Assembly: GCA_025356915.1 (NCBI GenBank)
Contig: JANXQG010000172.1
Location: 1 to 7,299, forward strand
Length of the DNA: 7,299 nt
Direction: 5' to 3'
Source of the DNA: Planctomycetota bacterium
GTDB lineage: Bacteria; Planctomycetota; Planctomycetia; Pirellulales; Thermoguttaceae
Under the pieces are notes generated by a model. The model had not been told where the DNA came from, did not search any database, and saw only the letters and a list, made by a program, of their open reading frames with translations. This document shows positions 5,060-7,299 of this stretch, in pieces. Both the position numbers and the translations under genes were made by a program. The number at the start of each line of letters is the position of its first letter. Within the stretch, counting starts at the first letter, position 1.

Positions 5060-5364
5060 TCAACCGCACTCTGCGATCCGCTGTCTGGTCTGACAAGCTC
5101 GCGTTCTTCGACGACGAGGCAAACCCGCGCGACATGACGTCGTGGAAGGGCCGATTCAAGATGTACGGGCCACTCGGCGCTGATTCTCCCGTGACGATCG
5201 ATTCGACGTCCACCTCGATCGTCACGGTCAGCCAACCCACCATCACCTTCGAGCTTGCGGCAGGCACCGTCACCTCGGCTGGTGCGTATGTCTACAGCCT
5301 GCACTACATCGACGCTGCGGGCAAGGAGCACGTCGGCAAACGGGATACGGTGTATTTCGAGTGA
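5056..5364 (+). CDS. Small beta-rich phage structural protein, Ig-like/BppU-N-like (102 aa)
   Basis: The ATG at 5056 has AGGA eight to eleven bases upstream. The protein reads MINRTLRSAVWSDKLAFFDD, then MTSWKGRFKMYGP, alternating polar/hydrophobic strands (VTIDSTSTSIVTVSQPTITF), and then AGAYVYSLHYIDAAGKE. The order of a 'transformed' ligand strand, a short beta-sandwich and 'aG.Y.Y.L...d.aG' resembles the small Ig-like folds of phage baseplate or tail proteins such as the N-terminal domain of BppU. There is no signal peptide or membrane segment. Its position between a head-completion gene and a baseplate gene, with its TGA overlapping the next GTG (GTGA), supports a virion role. The family assignment is tentative. 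Confidence 0.7.
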   Translation: MINRTLRSAVWSDKLAFFDDEANPRDMTSWKGRFKMYGPLGADSPVTIDSTSTSIVTVSQPTITFELAAGTVTSAGAYVYSLHYIDAAGKEHVGKRDTVYFE

Positions 5365-5828
5365 GTTCGATCCTTCTCACGTCGGATGGAGACATCGACC
5401 TTAGCCGTCGAGGGCTGAGTATTACGACCGACCTGCAAACGCTAGCCGTGCAGCAGATTCGTGGCCGGCTCCTCCTGTTTCTCAGCGAATGGTTCCTCGA
5501 CTCGAAGCTCGGGTTCCCGTGGATCCAGACCGTGTTCGTCAAGAACCCAGACTTGACCGCTGTGCGACTCCTCCTGCGTCAAGCCATCTTGGACGCACCT
5601 ACCGTGTCGTCGATCTTGAGTGCTGACGTGAGCTTCGACCCTTTGACACGAATCTTGGGATACTCGTTCGAGGCAAAACTCGTCGACGGCGGCACGCTGG
5701 CGATCGGTGACGGTACGCCGTTCGGTTTCGGCAACCCCCCGGTTTCAGACGCGCTGGCTGCCATCATTCTTGAGATGGGCTTCTATGGCCTTGCCTCTGA
5801 GGACGGGGCGACCCTTACTGTGGAGTAG
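5361..5828 (+). CDS. gp25/GPW-like baseplate wedge protein (155 aa)
   Basis: The GTG at 5361 overlaps the previous stop. The protein contains TSDGDIDLSRRGLSITTDLQ (about residues 7-26), QIRGRLLLFLSEWFLDSKLG (32-51), FVKNPDLTAVRLLLRQAIL and a mixed strand region ILGYSFEAKLVDGG. The run 'GDIDL...L...TGLQ..RQ.LR.RL..FLGEWFLD...G.P' followed by 'I..LLR..I...P.V' is the hallmark of GPW/gp25 and Mu gp46-like baseplate proteins. These form the inner baseplate wedge of contractile-tailed phages and related injection machines. After about residue 120 a glycine-rich tail (GDGTPFGFGNPP, then LEMGFYGLASEDGATLTVE) has no counterpart I recognise. The usual neighbour, a gp47/J-like wedge protein, is not the next gene. 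Confidence 0.82.
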   Translation: MSSILLTSDGDIDLSRRGLSITTDLQTLAVQQIRGRLLLFLSEWFLDSKLGFPWIQTVFVKNPDLTAVRLLLRQAILDAPTVSSILSADVSFDPLTRILGYSFEAKLVDGGTLAIGDGTPFGFGNPPVSDALAAIILEMGFYGLASEDGATLTVE

Positions 5829-5830
5829 GA

Positions 5831-6364
5831 ATGGCGACGAAAAAGATTTCAGAGTTGCCCGTGGCGATCGCGGTGTCAGGCACGGACCTTGTGCCTGTGG
5901 TAGACGGCGGTGCAACCAAGTCGTGCACCGTCGCACAGATCCAGGGCGCCCCTGCGAATACGTCGTCTTTCAGCACTGACCCCAACGGCAAGGTGCTCTC
6001 ATTCGTCGAACCCACCTTCGTCACGACAAACGCGACGCCGACGAACTGCGCCACGGCCATCTACGCCATGCCAGATCTCACGCTGGCCGACATCATCGTC
6101 ACCGTCGTCGGAAAGAAGGCCGCGAGCGCTGACCACTACGTCCGGGATTTCCGAGGGCGGTACACGCGCAACGGAGGCGCTCCGGTCCTGAGCGGGTCGG
6201 TCATCGCGGGTTCGAACGTGGACGCGTCGGGTACCCTCGCGACGGCAACGGCAACGCTCGTCATCTCCGGCAACAACATCGTTCCTCAGGTCACCGGCGT
6301 CGCGGCCACCAACATCACGTGGAGCGCCACGCTGCAAGTGCAGCCTGTGACGACGGCGACGTGA
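5831..6364 (+). CDS. Tail-fibre-like protein with KISELP N-terminal motif (177 aa)
   Basis: The ATG at 5831 is preceded by GGAG (spacing 5 after the previous gene's TAG). The start MATKKISELPVAIAVSGTDL followed by VPVVDGGATKSCTVAQI matches the short N-terminal anchor ('KISELP.A....G.DLVPVV.GG.TK..T...I') found on many phage tail-fibre and tail-needle proteins, where it is thought to mediate attachment and trimerisation. The rest is threonine/alanine/valine-rich with many predicted strands, including IIVTVVGKKAASADHYVRDF. This suits a beta-structured fibre or head-domain protein. The TGA overlaps the next ATG by one base (TGATG), implying coupled translation with the lectin-fold gene. Confidence 0.72.
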   Translation: MATKKISELPVAIAVSGTDLVPVVDGGATKSCTVAQIQGAPANTSSFSTDPNGKVLSFVEPTFVTTNATPTNCATAIYAMPDLTLADIIVTVVGKKAASADHYVRDFRGRYTRNGGAPVLSGSVIAGSNVDASGTLATATATLVISGNNIVPQVTGVAATNITWSATLQVQPVTTAT

Positions 6365-7167
6365 TGCAGACCGAGATCTGGACCCCTAATCGGCGCATCG
6401 TGCGCCCACCTGCCCTGCGGTGCGATCCGTTCGGCATGGGTCTGGCGTTCGGCAGACCTCCGAAGATCCTCGGCGGCGCGCCTCCTGCGTTTACACCTGG
6501 GTCTCTGGCAGGGCTACAGCTCTGGCTACGCGCGGACCTCGGCGTCACCGGCAGCCCCGTAAGCGCGTGGGCAGACCAGAGCGGTGTCGGCGACGCGAAC
6601 CGTAACGCTGCACAGGTGACGGCCGGGCGTAGGCCCGCGTTCAACGCGTCCAATGCATCATACAACAATCAACCGACGGTCGATTTCACCGCGGCATCGC
6701 TGCACTACCTCATCACCGGTACGTGGTCAGTAGCTCTGGCCCAGCCGGCAACATGGATCATCGTCGGGCACGATCCGAGCGCGACCACAGATGTAGTGAT
6801 CGACGGCATTGGGGCAGGAAATCGGCACCTCGTCGATCGCGTCGACGCTGCGAACGTTGGCATGTACGGCGGAAGCATCGTCGTAAGTGGTGCCGGCAAC
6901 TGGCAATCGAAAGGCTGCGTACTGGCCGAGTTCAACGGAGCGACCAGCAAACTGTTTTTTAACAATTTCACGACCGCTACCGCGACTGGGAGCGCGGGCG
7001 CCGTGAGTCTTACGGGATTGACGATCGGAGCGGTACAGGGGGCCGGCGCTTACTTTTGGAATGGTCCGATCGCGGAGATCATCGCCGTGAGTGGGCTCGT
7101 TTCGACTGGCGACAAGGCTTCGCTGAAGGCGTACCTGAACGCGCGCTATGCAACGAGCATCGTCTGA
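6364..7167 (+). CDS. LamG-like (concanavalin A-fold) tail-fibre/receptor-binding protein (267 aa)
   Basis: The start chosen is the ATG at 6364, which overlaps the previous TGA by one base; an upstream in-frame ATG at 6319 would lie inside the fibre gene. An arginine/proline-rich leader (residues 1-45, including LGGAPPAFTPG) is followed by SLAGLQLWLRADLGVTG and VSAWADQSGVGD. That is the typical opening of phage LamG-like jelly-roll domains ('gL.LWLkAD......v..W.DqSG'). Family-typical later segments are RPAFNASNASYNNQPTVDF, TWIIVGHDPSATTD, FNGATSKLFFNN and GPIAEIIAVSGLVS, ending LKAYLNARY. Such domains bind surface sugars or polymers, so this is the best candidate for host recognition. No catalytic motif is visible. 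Confidence 0.82.
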   Translation: MQTEIWTPNRRIVRPPALRCDPFGMGLAFGRPPKILGGAPPAFTPGSLAGLQLWLRADLGVTGSPVSAWADQSGVGDANRNAAQVTAGRRPAFNASNASYNNQPTVDFTAASLHYLITGTWSVALAQPATWIIVGHDPSATTDVVIDGIGAGNRHLVDRVDAANVGMYGGSIVVSGAGNWQSKGCVLAEFNGATSKLFFNNFTTATATGSAGAVSLTGLTIGAVQGAGAYFWNGPIAEIIAVSGLVSTGDKASLKAYLNARYATSIV

Positions 7168-7178
7168 TGGGAGAGAAA

Positions 7179-7265
7179 ATGAACTGGGACGATATCACCA
7201 CCGCGACCTCCGTCGAAGCAGCGACGATGATGAACGCTACCGCCGCCGAGGCGGCAATCGAATGA
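7179..7265 (+). CDS. Micro-ORF of 28 residues coupled to the next gene
   Basis: GGGAG (7169-7173) lies five bases before the ATG at 7179, one of the best Shine-Dalgarno sequences in the window. The peptide is MNWDDITTATSVEAATMMNA followed by TAAEAAIE: short, acidic, alanine/threonine-rich and probably helical. Its TGA (7263-7265) overlaps the ATG of the next gene as ATGA, so translation of the two is probably coupled. I recognise no family. It could be a real small virion or chaperone peptide, a leader that couples translation, or the shortened remnant of a longer gene. Confidence 0.5.
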   Translation: MNWDDITTATSVEAATMMNATAAEAAIE

Positions 7266-7299
7266 GCGATCTGGATCCGATTCTGCGCGCGTACCTCGA
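7262..7299 (+). CDS. Start of a further gene, cut by window end
   Basis: The ATG at 7262 forms an ATGA with the stop of the 28-residue ORF, and GAGG lies about ten bases upstream. Only MSDLDPILRAYL is visible before the window ends. It continues the rightward virion cassette; its product cannot be judged. Confidence 0.55.
   Translation, partial: MSDLDPILRAYL

Overview
The window looks like part of a tailed-bacteriophage genome (free phage or prophage; the sequence does not say which). It is GC-rich by eye, tightly packed, and uses ATG and GTG starts. Genes are fused by 1-4 bp start/stop overlaps, and both replication-type and virion-type genes are present. Nothing seen identifies the host beyond a GC-rich bacterium. 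No integrase, tRNA, rRNA, CRISPR array or insertion sequence was found.

Layout. (1) Bases 1-530 hold the 3' part of a rightward gene. Its protein is a close paralogue of the leftward gene at 506-1321, so the left end is a large, imperfect inverted repeat (arms 261-526 and 728-930, plus 5-54 and 1041-1090). Between the arms is the start of a leftward gene resembling the common phage protein that begins 'MKE.PILFSAPMVRAIL.GRK'; it is cut off at about base 540, where the inverted segment begins. (2) Bases 506-4324 are a leftward cassette, in transcription order: a PrimPol/VirE-type primase-helicase, an MT-A70 adenine methyltransferase, a 71-residue unknown protein, an Ea22-like protein, and the truncated gene. 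The first four genes are chained by GTGA/ATGA overlaps and are probably cotranscribed. (3) Bases about 4325-4691 are the only sizeable non-coding gap, lying between divergent transcription units. It holds many copies of ACTACAC/GTGTAGT on both strands, a perfect 17-bp tandem repeat, a triplet of 10-bp repeats, an A9/CT-rich island and a GC palindrome. It is a candidate replication origin and/or divergent operator. (4) Bases 4692-7299 are a rightward virion cassette: a DUF4054-like head-completion protein, a small beta-rich protein, a gp25/GPW-like baseplate wedge protein, a tail-fibre-like protein with a 'KISELP' N-terminus, a LamG-like lectin-fold protein, a 28-codon ORF and the first 12 codons of another gene.

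Working model: the leftward cassette primes, unwinds and methylates phage DNA, probably starting at or near the repeat-rich gap. The rightward cassette builds the head-tail joint, baseplate and host-recognition fibres. The points most worth a second look are the repeat array, the inverted paralogue pair with its 38-bp identical palindrome-bearing block, and the unusually short virion cassette that jumps from a head-completion gene to baseplate and fibre genes. All family names come from reading protein motifs by eye, not from a database search.
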